NCBI GenBank assembly: GCA_964640065.1
Contig: CAZXIE010000031.1
Coordinates: 1-29,581, forward strand
Direction: 5' to 3'
Source of the DNA: JAJRXG01 sp964640065
GTDB taxonomy: Bacteria; Bacteroidota; Bacteroidia; Chitinophagales; Saprospiraceae
Length of the DNA stretch: 29,581 bases
A program made the position numbers and the translations under genes. Below the pieces are notes generated by a model. It was not told the origin of the DNA. It searched no databases and saw only the letters and a list, made by a program, of their open reading frames with translations. Shown one piece after another: positions 1 through 7,125 of the stretch (positions are counted from its first letter, which is position 1; each line of letters starts with the position of its first letter).

Positions 1-1
1 G

Positions 2-382
2 GAAGTAAATCTCGGCATACTCCCGGGCTATGCGGGTACACAAAGACTTCCTCAGCTTATCGGCAAGGGTAGAGCACTCGAGTTGCTCATGACCGCAGAT
101 ATGATAGATGCCCAAGAGGCTTATCGAGTTGGACTTGCTAACAAGGTGGTGGCACAAGAAGAACTAATATCTACATGCAAGAAGATCATCAGTAAGATCG
201 CGACTAAGGCTCCATTAGCTGTCAAAGAAGTCATCACTGCTGTCAATGATCACTATGACAAAACCGCAGATGGTTATATGTCAGAAGTCAAAGGTTTTGG
301 TCGTCTTGCTGGTACAGAAGATTTTAAAGAAGGGGCGAGTGCGTTCATCGAAAAGCGCAAAGCTGAGTTCAAGAAGAAATAA
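2..382 (+). CDS. Enoyl-CoA hydratase/isomerase, C-terminal part (5' truncated)
   Basis: The reading frame is open from base 2, so the gene begins upstream of the window and only about 126 C-terminal residues are visible. The stretch EVNLGILPGYAGTQRLPQLI matches the crotonase-fold signature: the glutamate before the NLGI-type turn sits where the second catalytic Glu lies in enoyl-CoA hydratases, and PGYAGTQRLP follows as usual. The downstream pattern (A...ELLMTADMIDAQEAYRVGLANKVV) is also typical of the family. The enzyme would hydrate trans-2-enoyl-CoA in fatty-acid or butanoate metabolism in the cytoplasm. The exact substrate cannot be read from this fragment. The stop codon is at 380-382 and the convergent neighbour's stop starts at 383. 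Confidence 0.9.
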   Translation, partial: EVNLGILPGYAGTQRLPQLIGKGRALELLMTADMIDAQEAYRVGLANKVVAQEELISTCKKIISKIATKAPLAVKEVITAVNDHYDKTADGYMSEVKGFGRLAGTEDFKEGASAFIEKRKAEFKKK

Positions 383-1378
383 TTACCGCCTAACTCCGTA
401 AGTGGTATCAGTGAGTTCCTCTGCTCGATCAGTAGCTAGAGGTGGAGTAGGTGTAAGATTTGCAATCTGTTCATATAGCTTATCTGTCAGGTTGATATCT
501 ACAGAGGCTAGGGCCGGAGCTAATTGTTCAGTATCTCTAGCGCCGATGATCGGCGCTGTGATAGCTGGGTGGCGACTCGTCCAAGCGATGGCAAGGGACA
601 CGGGATGATGGCCCGCATCTTGTGCAAGGGCAGTATACCTTTCTGCCGCATCATAAAGAGCAGCGTCGCCATATCTAATCTTATACATCTTGTTCTCCAT
701 TAGTCTTCCGCTCTCTGGTCTTTTCTCGCGGCCGTATTTACCAGTAAGGAGACCGCCTCCAAGAGGGCTGTAGTTGATGACGCCGATATTCTCTGAGAGT
801 GCCATAGGGAGGATTTCTACTTCGGCCTGTCGCTTCACAAGATTATACATCGGCTGGATACAGCAGAACTTGGTCCATCCTTCTTTGTCCGATATGCCTA
901 AGGCTTTGGTTACCTGCCAAGCGGCATAATTACTCGCGCCGATATAGAGGATTTTACCTTGTCTGACGAGATCATCGAGGGCTCGTAGGGTCTCATGTAG
1001 AGGAGTTGTTTCATCAAAACGATGGATAAAGTAGAGATCTATATAATCTGTATCGAGTCTCTTAAGACTCTTTTCGACCGCACGTGTCATGTGAAACCGA
1101 TTAGCTCCAGCACCATTTTGTCCGACACCTGAGGGGAAGTATACCTTACTAGTGATCACCACCTCATCACGGCAAGATCGGATGCACTCGCCAAGAATCT
1201 CTTCTGATCTCCCTTTTTCATAGACATCTGCACAGTCAAAAAAATTGACCCCAGCGTCCCTACACATATCAAACATCTTAAAGGACATCTCCTTATCGGC
1301 GATGCCTCCAAATGACATGGTTCCAAAGCAAAGTTCTGATACTTTGACTCCTGTAGATCCGAGAAAGTTGTACTTCAT
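383..1378 (-). CDS. Aldo/keto reductase family oxidoreductase
   Basis: A 331-residue protein with the full AKR tetrad: Asp48 and Tyr53 in FFDCADVYEKG, Lys78 in VVITSKV, and His119 in DLYFIHR. The length is normal for the YghZ/YdhF-like (beta/alpha)8-barrel group of NAD(P)H-dependent carbonyl reductases. The C-terminal segment PIIGARDTEQL fits the cofactor-binding region of the family. It starts with ATG at 1376-1378. Its substrate is not predictable. The gene is convergent with the enoyl-CoA hydratase, with zero intergenic bases between the two stops, and divergent from the gene at 1559. A 7-bp-arm inverted repeat lies 21 bp upstream of its start and may be an operator. Confidence 0.93.
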   Translation of the reverse strand: MKYNFLGSTGVKVSELCFGTMSFGGIADKEMSFKMFDMCRDAGVNFFDCADVYEKGRSEEILGECIRSCRDEVVITSKVYFPSGVGQNGAGANRFHMTRAVEKSLKRLDTDYIDLYFIHRFDETTPLHETLRALDDLVRQGKILYIGASNYAAWQVTKALGISDKEGWTKFCCIQPMYNLVKRQAEVEILPMALSENIGVINYSPLGGGLLTGKYGREKRPESGRLMENKMYKIRYGDAALYDAAERYTALAQDAGHHPVSLAIAWTSRHPAITAPIIGARDTEQLAPALASVDINLTDKLYEQIANLTPTPPLATDRAEELTDTTYGVRR

Positions 1379-1399
1379 GATTCATGACTTTTATAACAC

Positions 1400-1416
1400 A
1401 CAATCTAACAGATTGT
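1400..1416. promoter_or_regulatory. Inverted repeat, possible operator
   Basis: ACAATCT-AAC-AGATTGT is a perfect inverted repeat with 7-bp arms and a 3-base centre. It lies between the divergent starts at 1378 (-) and 1559 (+), 21 bp upstream of the aldo/keto reductase start. The size and position suit a dimeric repressor site or a leader hairpin. No matching regulator gene is present nearby, so a regulatory role is inferred. Confidence 0.35.
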
Positions 1417-1558
1417 CGAGTAACTGTCGCCATACTATCTGTATATGACGCATAATTATGTCCGAGAGGGCCGTATTTTTATCCTCACGTAGATGATCTA
1501 TCAAGATTCATAGAAAAGGAATAGAAATCCGCGAGCAAATGATGAAATTTGTAGTCAT

Positions 1559-2275
1559 ATGAGCATGCTGAAAAAATTAAAAAGAATTTTCATCGTAGAA
1601 GATGAAACACTGCTTCAAGCAGAAGGTAAAAATAAGGGTGGGGCAACTCAGAAGTCTACACCTAAACCATCCCCCAAGAAAAAGCCAACTGCTGCTAAGA
1701 AGTCGGACACGACTACTCCGCCTTCTACAAGTGGAAAGGCAAAACCTAGCGGCAATACAAAACCAGCCCCCAAGTTTGTCAATCTGCTACTAGGAGCTAT
1801 CGAGCAGAATAACGTAGAAGGATTTGACTACCTCGAGTTCAAGAACTCCGTGAGGTCTCTTGAAAAGGTGGAGGCCGATGAGTCCAAGAGATTTCAAAAT
1901 GCATTTGCCATGGCAGGAGCTATGGGACTTACGAAGTCTAAGCTATTCAGCAGTGCTAAGCACTATGTGAGTGTACTCGATAAGGAAGAAAAGAAATTTG
2001 CGGAAGCGGTCAATGGACAGAGACAAAAGCAAATCAACGAAAGAGACACCAAAGGGAAGGCACTTGAGCAGTCGATAAAGAGCAAGGAAGCTGAGATCAA
2101 GAAGCTACGAGCTGAGATCGAAAAAGAGAAGAAACAACTCGGCTCTGTAGAGTCAGATGTAGCAAAAGCCATGGCCAAGGTAGAGGCTACGAAAGAAGGA
2201 TTTTACGCGGCCTATCACATGGTCCTCAACCAGATTAAAGACGATCTGGATAAAATATCTAGTCATATCAAGTAA
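1559..2275 (+). CDS. Uncharacterised Lys/Pro-rich, coiled-coil protein of the ABC/OmpA cluster
   Basis: I do not recognise a named family. The 238-residue product has three visible parts: a basic N-terminus (MSMLKKLKRIFIVED), a low-complexity Lys/Pro/Ser/Thr-rich linker at about 24-71, and a helical region from 72 on that becomes a strongly charged Glu/Lys coiled coil at about 150-212. No signal peptide or membrane segment is seen, so it should be cytoplasmic or membrane-peripheral. ATG at 1559 is used; a second in-frame ATG at 1565 is equally possible. It is the first gene of a same-strand series with small gaps (75, 72 and 21 bp, then overlap) leading to an ABC transporter, so a partner role for the membrane coiled-coil protein downstream is inferred. 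Confidence 0.8.
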   Translation: MSMLKKLKRIFIVEDETLLQAEGKNKGGATQKSTPKPSPKKKPTAAKKSDTTTPPSTSGKAKPSGNTKPAPKFVNLLLGAIEQNNVEGFDYLEFKNSVRSLEKVEADESKRFQNAFAMAGAMGLTKSKLFSSAKHYVSVLDKEEKKFAEAVNGQRQKQINERDTKGKALEQSIKSKEAEIKKLRAEIEKEKKQLGSVESDVAKAMAKVEATKEGFYAAYHMVLNQIKDDLDKISSHIK

Positions 2276-2350
2276 TATCAGCAGATCAAGGGAACCTTCA
2301 TAGGCTAGATATCCTTACTTTGTGTGTTAGATATCGCTAGTAAGTTATAG

Positions 2351-3367
2351 ATGGAAAGTGCTTATAAACCAAAGTCGTTCTGGACAAAGCCGGAAGGTGT
2401 AACAGGAGCTATTTTTTTGATAGCCATGTTAGCTGGTGCAGGTTTCTTGTTGTTCAGTTTCTTGCCAGCCGTCATAGGCTTGGTGTCTTCAGCATTGGGA
2501 CTGGCTGGTCTCATAGCAGTATTAGGTATCATCATCTTTATGGCCTTAGACTCTAAGGCACGTGCTCTGGTATCCTATATGTACAAGAGTGTGATGAGAT
2601 GGATCACAGGTCTCTTCATAGAGATCAACCCGATCGCCATCCTTAAGACGTATGTAGCGGACATGACCGCTAACCTTAAAAAGATGAACAAGCAGATCTT
2701 GAAGCTTCGCGGTCAGATGCACAAGCTGAAAGAACTTATGATCAACAATGAGCGCGATATCTCAAGCCACCTCACTGAAGCGAATAAAGCCAAGAAGGAC
2801 GAGAATCGACAGATCGTTATCATAAAATCTAGAAAGGCGGGCAGACTCAAAGAGTCTAACATGAAGTATGAGCAACTCTATAAAAAGATGGAGGTGCTAT
2901 ACACAGTGCTCAAGAAGATGTACGATAACTCATCCATCCTAAAAGAGGATGTAGCGGATCAAGTGGAGATCAAAGAGCAAGAGCTTAAGGCCATGCAAGC
3001 GAGTCATAGTGCTATGGCAAGTGCTATGAGTGTGATCCGTGGGGATGCTGATAAGAGAGCGATGTTCGAAAGAGCCCTGGAAGTTGTCACAGATGACGTC
3101 TCCTCTAAGGTCGGTGAGATGGAGAGGTTCATGGATATGTCAGAGAGCTTTATGAATTCGATCGATCTCCAAAATGGCATCTTCGAAGAGAAAGGTCTTG
3201 AGATGCTCGAGGAATGGGAAAAAGAAAACTCGTTGCTACTTGATGAGAAAACAGAACTGCTGTTAGAATCTCATGAATCCTCATCAACTTTAGATCTCAA
3301 CGAACAAATGGTGAGCAAGGAGCGAGTAGCAGAAAGAATAAATCAATATGATTCGCTTTTTGATTGA
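2351..3367 (+). CDS. Uncharacterised membrane protein with long coiled coil (ABC/OmpA cluster)
   Basis: A 338-residue protein of no family I can name. Two hydrophobic segments (about 18-40 and 44-66) are followed by an amphipathic stretch (SYMYKSVMRWITGLFIEINP) and then a long helical, heavily charged region (about 105-260) with heptad-like spacing. That predicts an inner-membrane hairpin with a large cytoplasmic coiled coil. The 5' neighbour is also a coiled-coil protein and the 3' neighbour is the solute-binding/OmpA fusion, on the same strand with short gaps. This suggests a scaffold or accessory subunit for the transporter rather than a stand-alone enzyme. The coiled coil vaguely recalls PspA- or TelA-like proteins, but I see no diagnostic motif for either. 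Confidence 0.8.
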   Translation: MESAYKPKSFWTKPEGVTGAIFLIAMLAGAGFLLFSFLPAVIGLVSSALGLAGLIAVLGIIIFMALDSKARALVSYMYKSVMRWITGLFIEINPIAILKTYVADMTANLKKMNKQILKLRGQMHKLKELMINNERDISSHLTEANKAKKDENRQIVIIKSRKAGRLKESNMKYEQLYKKMEVLYTVLKKMYDNSSILKEDVADQVEIKEQELKAMQASHSAMASAMSVIRGDADKRAMFERALEVVTDDVSSKVGEMERFMDMSESFMNSIDLQNGIFEEKGLEMLEEWEKENSLLLDEKTELLLESHESSSTLDLNEQMVSKERVAERINQYDSLFD

Positions 3368-3439
3368 TCAAGAGATCTTAGACTATTCTTAGTCAAAATC
3401 AGTTTATAGACTATCATAACAAACGATTACTAATTACAC

Positions 3440-5041
3440 ATGGCAGGAAGAACTCAGCTTACAATGTTTTCAAAGCTTATTCTAACGATACTGATCGTAG
3501 GAGCACTAGTTTTTGGAGGGTACTACTTTTTTAACAAGACGAGCGTAGGTCAAGACTTGAAGGAAAAGAGTGAAGAATACGCAGATACAACTTCAGATGG
3601 ATCTAGCTCAAGTTCATCTTCGTCTTCAGATAGAAATCGAGGAGGTGATGACGATGTAGTAAAGATCGGAGTCGTCACCTGGGGTGGATATGCAGGTGGA
3701 CAATATTTTAATGAAGGATTTGAAGCAAGTACAGCTTCTAGGTTTTATAAAGACTATGGTATCAAGGTAGAGTTCAAAGTCCTCGACGACTTTGAAGCCT
3801 CACGTAATGCCTTCAGAGCAGATGAGGTTAATCTTCTCTGGCAAACCATAGATGCTTTCCCAACTGAAGTCAATGGACTTGGAGATTTTGATCCAGTTAT
3901 CGTCTGGCAGGCGGATTGGTCTCGCGGTGGAGATGCGGTAGTAGCAAGAAGAGGTATCAACTCTGTAGCAGATCTCAGAGGTAAGAAGATCGCGGTGGCA
4001 GAGTTAACGCCTTCTCACTCTTTCTTGTTATGGTTACTAGAAGCAGGAGGACTTGGCGTCAATGATGTTGAGATCGTACCACAAGCATCAGCCATCGATG
4101 CAGCTGAAGTATTCAAGAGTCAAAGAGTCGATGCAGCTGTTGTCTGGAGTCCAGATGATATTTTATCACTCAAGGCAGTACCAGGATCAAAAGTGCTAGA
4201 GAGTACACGATCAGCTGCTTATATTATAGCAGACGTATTCATGGCCAAAAGAGCTTATGTAGATCGTAATCAAGATAAGATTGCTAAGGTATACGAGGGA
4301 TGGATGAAAGGTGCTGCTGAGATTAACTCCAGTGCGTCATCAAGAAATAAGGCAGCGTCTATCCTTGCAAGAGAATTTACCGAGAGAGGTACAGCACTTA
4401 CAGATGCTGAGGCAGCTGAGATGATAGGTAATGTAAGGCTTACAACACACGGAGATAACCTCAACTTTTTTGGCCTCAACGCTCGCTATAAAGGTGTAAC
4501 AGGCAACGAGCTCTACAGTGAGATGAGTAATCGATATACGGATCTAGGATTTATAGAAGGTCGTGTGCCTAACTGGCGTCAGATCGCCTATCCAAGATTA
4601 GTCAATGGATCTTCACTCAGTGGTGGTATACATAATGCTGAAGGAACAAAGGAGTTTACAAAAGCTACAGCTGCTGAAACAACGAAGGAGGCGATCGCTA
4701 CCAAGCAAGTTAGTATCAACTTCAGAACCGCTGAGTATCAGCTGGACGAAAATGCCAAGTACATCATAGATAAAGAGTTTGTGAGTATCGCTAAAGCATT
4801 TGGTAATGCGCGTATACGAGTAGAAGGTAATACCGACAGTACTGGTAACTATGATAGTAATGTGCGACTCAGTAAGCGCCGCGCCCAGTCAGTAGTTAAC
4901 TACTTGATCAGTGAGTATAACATGCCACGCAACAGATTTATAGTAGTCGGTAATGGACCTGATAACCCGGTAGCTAATAATAGCACGGATACAGGTAGAG
5001 CACAGAATCGACGAACTGACTTTGAGCTGATAGGAGAGTAG
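3440..5041 (+). CDS. Membrane-anchored NitT/TauT-type solute-binding domain fused to OmpA peptidoglycan-binding domain
   Basis: A 533-residue fusion. Residues 9-31 form one hydrophobic helix (uncleaved anchor or signal), followed by a Ser/Asp-rich linker (about 48-72). Residues about 73-370 resemble periplasmic binding proteins of the NMT1/SsuA/NitT-TauT class: KIGVVTWGGYAGGQYF at the start, then SVADLRGKKIAVAELTPSHS and DAAVVWSPDD. From about 424 to the end is an OmpA/MotB-type domain with EGNTDSTG (Asp466), LSKRRAQSVVNYL and GRAQNRRTDFEL; Asp466 and Arg520/Arg524 sit where diaminopimelate-contacting residues lie in the family. The 3' neighbours are the matching permease and ATPase. Similar proteins are often annotated as phosphate ABC transporter substrate-binding/OmpA proteins, but the ligand is not established by sequence. 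Confidence 0.9.
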   Translation: MAGRTQLTMFSKLILTILIVGALVFGGYYFFNKTSVGQDLKEKSEEYADTTSDGSSSSSSSSSDRNRGGDDDVVKIGVVTWGGYAGGQYFNEGFEASTASRFYKDYGIKVEFKVLDDFEASRNAFRADEVNLLWQTIDAFPTEVNGLGDFDPVIVWQADWSRGGDAVVARRGINSVADLRGKKIAVAELTPSHSFLLWLLEAGGLGVNDVEIVPQASAIDAAEVFKSQRVDAAVVWSPDDILSLKAVPGSKVLESTRSAAYIIADVFMAKRAYVDRNQDKIAKVYEGWMKGAAEINSSASSRNKAASILAREFTERGTALTDAEAAEMIGNVRLTTHGDNLNFFGLNARYKGVTGNELYSEMSNRYTDLGFIEGRVPNWRQIAYPRLVNGSSLSGGIHNAEGTKEFTKATAAETTKEAIATKQVSINFRTAEYQLDENAKYIIDKEFVSIAKAFGNARIRVEGNTDSTGNYDSNVRLSKRRAQSVVNYLISEYNMPRNRFIVVGNGPDNPVANNSTDTGRAQNRRTDFELIGE

Positions 5042-5062
5042 ATATCTATATTTCCTAACAGT

Positions 5063-6175
5063 ATGTCACTATTCAAATTACGAGGACCTCTTACTAAGGC
5101 ACAAGATCTTACACTTTCGTTAGTGGGTCTCGTGGTATTTATCTTGGTATGGTGGGTACTAGCAGAAGCATTTTCTAAGCAGAAGCCTATCTATGGGGAC
5201 TTTGACGCAAGTCTACCCAGTACGATAACTGGTGAGGTCACACAGGCTACCTTGGACTCTATCGCTGTTTTAGATTCTATCGCTTTCGCAAATGCAACAG
5301 AATTTGAGAAAGTATACCCCTTGCTGCCTACACCACTTAGTGTAGTACAGTCATTTCCCTCGCTGATTCAAAATGATGGATTAGTAGCTAACGCCTTGAA
5401 GTCCATCTGGCTCAATGTGCAAGGTTATGTTTGGGCCATATTGATAGCTATACCGTTTGGGTTTTTGATAGCACTTATCCCGTTTTTTCGAGGGCTCCTG
5501 AGCCGACAAGTTGATGCGATGCGGTATTTACCGCTTACAGCTCTAACTGGACTATTCATCATCTGGTTTGGTATCGAAGATCAGATGAAAGTGGCTTTTC
5601 TAGCATTTGGTATCATCGTATATCTCCTTCCTGTAGTCGTGCAAAGAGTGTATGAAGTTCAGGACGTATATCTGAAGACGGTCTTTACATTAAGTGCTAC
5701 GGATTGGCAGACGATTAAGACCGTATACATCCCTTCAGTCATGGCCAAGCTGATAGATGACATCAGAGTTTTAACCGCTATCTCATGGACATACATCATC
5801 ATCGCCGAGTTAGTGAATAGAGCAGGAGGAATCGGATCACTGATCTACATCAAATCAAGACAAGGACAGCTACCAAAGGTATTTGCGATTCTTATCATCA
5901 TCATATTGATCGGTTTTATACAAGATTTAATCTTCGCTTATATGATCAAGAGGTTATTCCCTCACAAGCATTATGAGTCTTACCTATTTGGACTGAAAGA
6001 GTCACGATTTGGTGTACTTGCTATGTTGGGTATTCTCTTTTTGGCTGTTTTGATTAATGGATTTTTTGGTCTTTCATCTACTGTCCTACTGATCATTGTT
6101 GCTACTATAGCTTTATCGGGATTGCTCTTTGCACTTTATGGTGAGTATCTCATCTTTTCAAAATCTCGAGCTTGA
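5063..6175 (+). CDS. ABC transporter permease, NitT/TauT (SsuC/TauC-like) type, extended
   Basis: A 370-residue integral membrane protein with a binding-protein-dependent transport core. The EAA-like cytoplasmic loop that docks to the ATPase is at about residues 208-235 (SATDWQTIKTVYIPSVMAKL, then IDDIR), followed by the helix WTYIIIAELVNRAGGIGSLI usual for this group. It departs from ordinary permeases of about 250-280 residues in two ways. A loop of about 60 residues after TM1 carries the repeated LDSIA motif, and two extra hydrophobic helices follow the normal C-terminus (about 320-365). The stop overlaps the ATPase start (TGATG), implying translational coupling. The additions could contact the OmpA-tethered binding protein; this is inference. 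Confidence 0.9.
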   Translation: MSLFKLRGPLTKAQDLTLSLVGLVVFILVWWVLAEAFSKQKPIYGDFDASLPSTITGEVTQATLDSIAVLDSIAFANATEFEKVYPLLPTPLSVVQSFPSLIQNDGLVANALKSIWLNVQGYVWAILIAIPFGFLIALIPFFRGLLSRQVDAMRYLPLTALTGLFIIWFGIEDQMKVAFLAFGIIVYLLPVVVQRVYEVQDVYLKTVFTLSATDWQTIKTVYIPSVMAKLIDDIRVLTAISWTYIIIAELVNRAGGIGSLIYIKSRQGQLPKVFAILIIIILIGFIQDLIFAYMIKRLFPHKHYESYLFGLKESRFGVLAMLGILFLAVLINGFFGLSSTVLLIIVATIALSGLLFALYGEYLIFSKSRA

Positions 6176-6981
6176 TGAGTAAGATATTCACAGATACTGA
6201 CCTTCCTAATATCATCGAGCTTAAAGACATCGGTCAGTCTTATGATGGAGGTGAGAACTGGATCATCAAAGACCTTGAGTTTCTTGTAGAAGACAAGAAA
6301 GATCAGGGACAATTTGTAGTCATACTAGGTATGTCTGGTTCTGGGAAGTCCACACTTTTGAGATATATAGCTGGACTTCAAAAACCAACAGAAGGTAGCA
6401 TCATCATCAATGGTAAAGACGTCGATGAAGGAGAAAGAGTGAGTATGGTCTTCCAACAGTACTCTTCGCTACCGTGGCTGACAGTCTTACAGAATGTAAG
6501 CCTCGCCCTAAAATATAAAGGTGTCCTGAAAGCAGATCGAGAAGAGCAAGCTATGGAGATCATAGAGCTCGCAGGACTTGCCGGGCATGAGAACAAATTT
6601 GCCCAATATCCCAACCTCTCAGGAGGTCAACTTCAGAGAGTAGCCATCGCCAGAAGCATCATCGCCAATCCTCGTATCCTCTTGATGGATGAGCCCTTTG
6701 GAGCGCTTGACATAAGAACAAGACTTCAGATGCAAGACTTACTCACGAGTATCTGGAGAAAGTACCACTCTACTGTCATTTTTGTTACACATGACATAGC
6801 CGAAGCTGTCTATCTCGCCGATGATATCTATATCCTTAAAGCAAGCCCATCCAAGTTTGTGCGACATATAGACATCGATCTCCCTATCCACAGAACAAAA
6901 GAAACTAAGCGGCTTCCGCACTACACCGAGCTCGTGCATCAGGTAGAAGATGCCATGATGGAGGTGAGTGAGATGGGGTAA
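6175..6981 (+). CDS. ABC transporter ATP-binding protein, NitT/TauT (SsuB/TauB-like) type
   Basis: A 268-residue ATPase with every motif intact: Walker A GMSGSGKST (52-60), Q-loop FQQYSS (about 93-98), signature LSGGQLQRVA (148-157), Walker B ILLMDEP with catalytic Glu173, D-loop FGALD and H-loop His206 in FVTHD. It should power the permease encoded directly upstream. I start it at the ATG at 6175, which overlaps the permease TGA by one base; a TTG one codon earlier (6172) would add a single residue and is less likely. The ATPase has no extra domains, in contrast to its permease and binding protein. It is the last gene of the cluster; a possible weak terminator hairpin lies about 17 bp downstream. 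Confidence 0.95.
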   Translation: MSKIFTDTDLPNIIELKDIGQSYDGGENWIIKDLEFLVEDKKDQGQFVVILGMSGSGKSTLLRYIAGLQKPTEGSIIINGKDVDEGERVSMVFQQYSSLPWLTVLQNVSLALKYKGVLKADREEQAMEIIELAGLAGHENKFAQYPNLSGGQLQRVAIARSIIANPRILLMDEPFGALDIRTRLQMQDLLTSIWRKYHSTVIFVTHDIAEAVYLADDIYILKASPSKFVRHIDIDLPIHRTKETKRLPHYTELVHQVEDAMMEVSEMG

Positions 6982-6997
6982 GAAAAGGTAGTTTTGA

Positions 6998-7030
6998 AGA
7001 CAACCAAAGGCATAAGAATGTCTCTTTTTT
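6998..7030 (+). terminator. Weak candidate terminator after the ABC cluster
   Basis: AGACA (6998-7002) and TGTCT (7019-7023) can pair across a 16-base loop and are followed by CTTTTTT up to 7030. The stem is short and AT-biased and the loop large, so this is a marginal call. The position, just after the last gene of the cluster, is right. Confidence 0.25.
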
Positions 7031-7125
7031 CGAATTTTTAATGTAATCTTAGATGCTAAGTCGTCAAGACGCATCAACATGATCCTTCCGGACTATTCTC
7101 TGATCTGCTACACCGTGTGCCTCGC

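Noticed and set aside
1245..1448. 67-residue plus-strand open frame reaching into the 1379-1558 gap
   Set aside because: Most of it is antisense to the reductase N-terminus, and no homology or start signal supports it.
2306..2335. Direct repeat TAGATATC at 22-bp spacing before the 338-residue gene
   Set aside because: Eight AT-rich bases repeated twice can arise by chance; no promoter match or further copy supports a site.
3381..3394. GACTA-TTCT-TAGTC small hairpin before the OmpA-fusion gene
   Set aside because: Five-base arms without a T-run are too weak for a terminator or attenuator call.
6739..7080. 113-residue minus-strand open frame over the end of the ABC ATPase gene
   Set aside because: It lies antisense to the conserved ATPase H-loop region, has no recognisable domain, and its amino-acid make-up follows from the sense codons.
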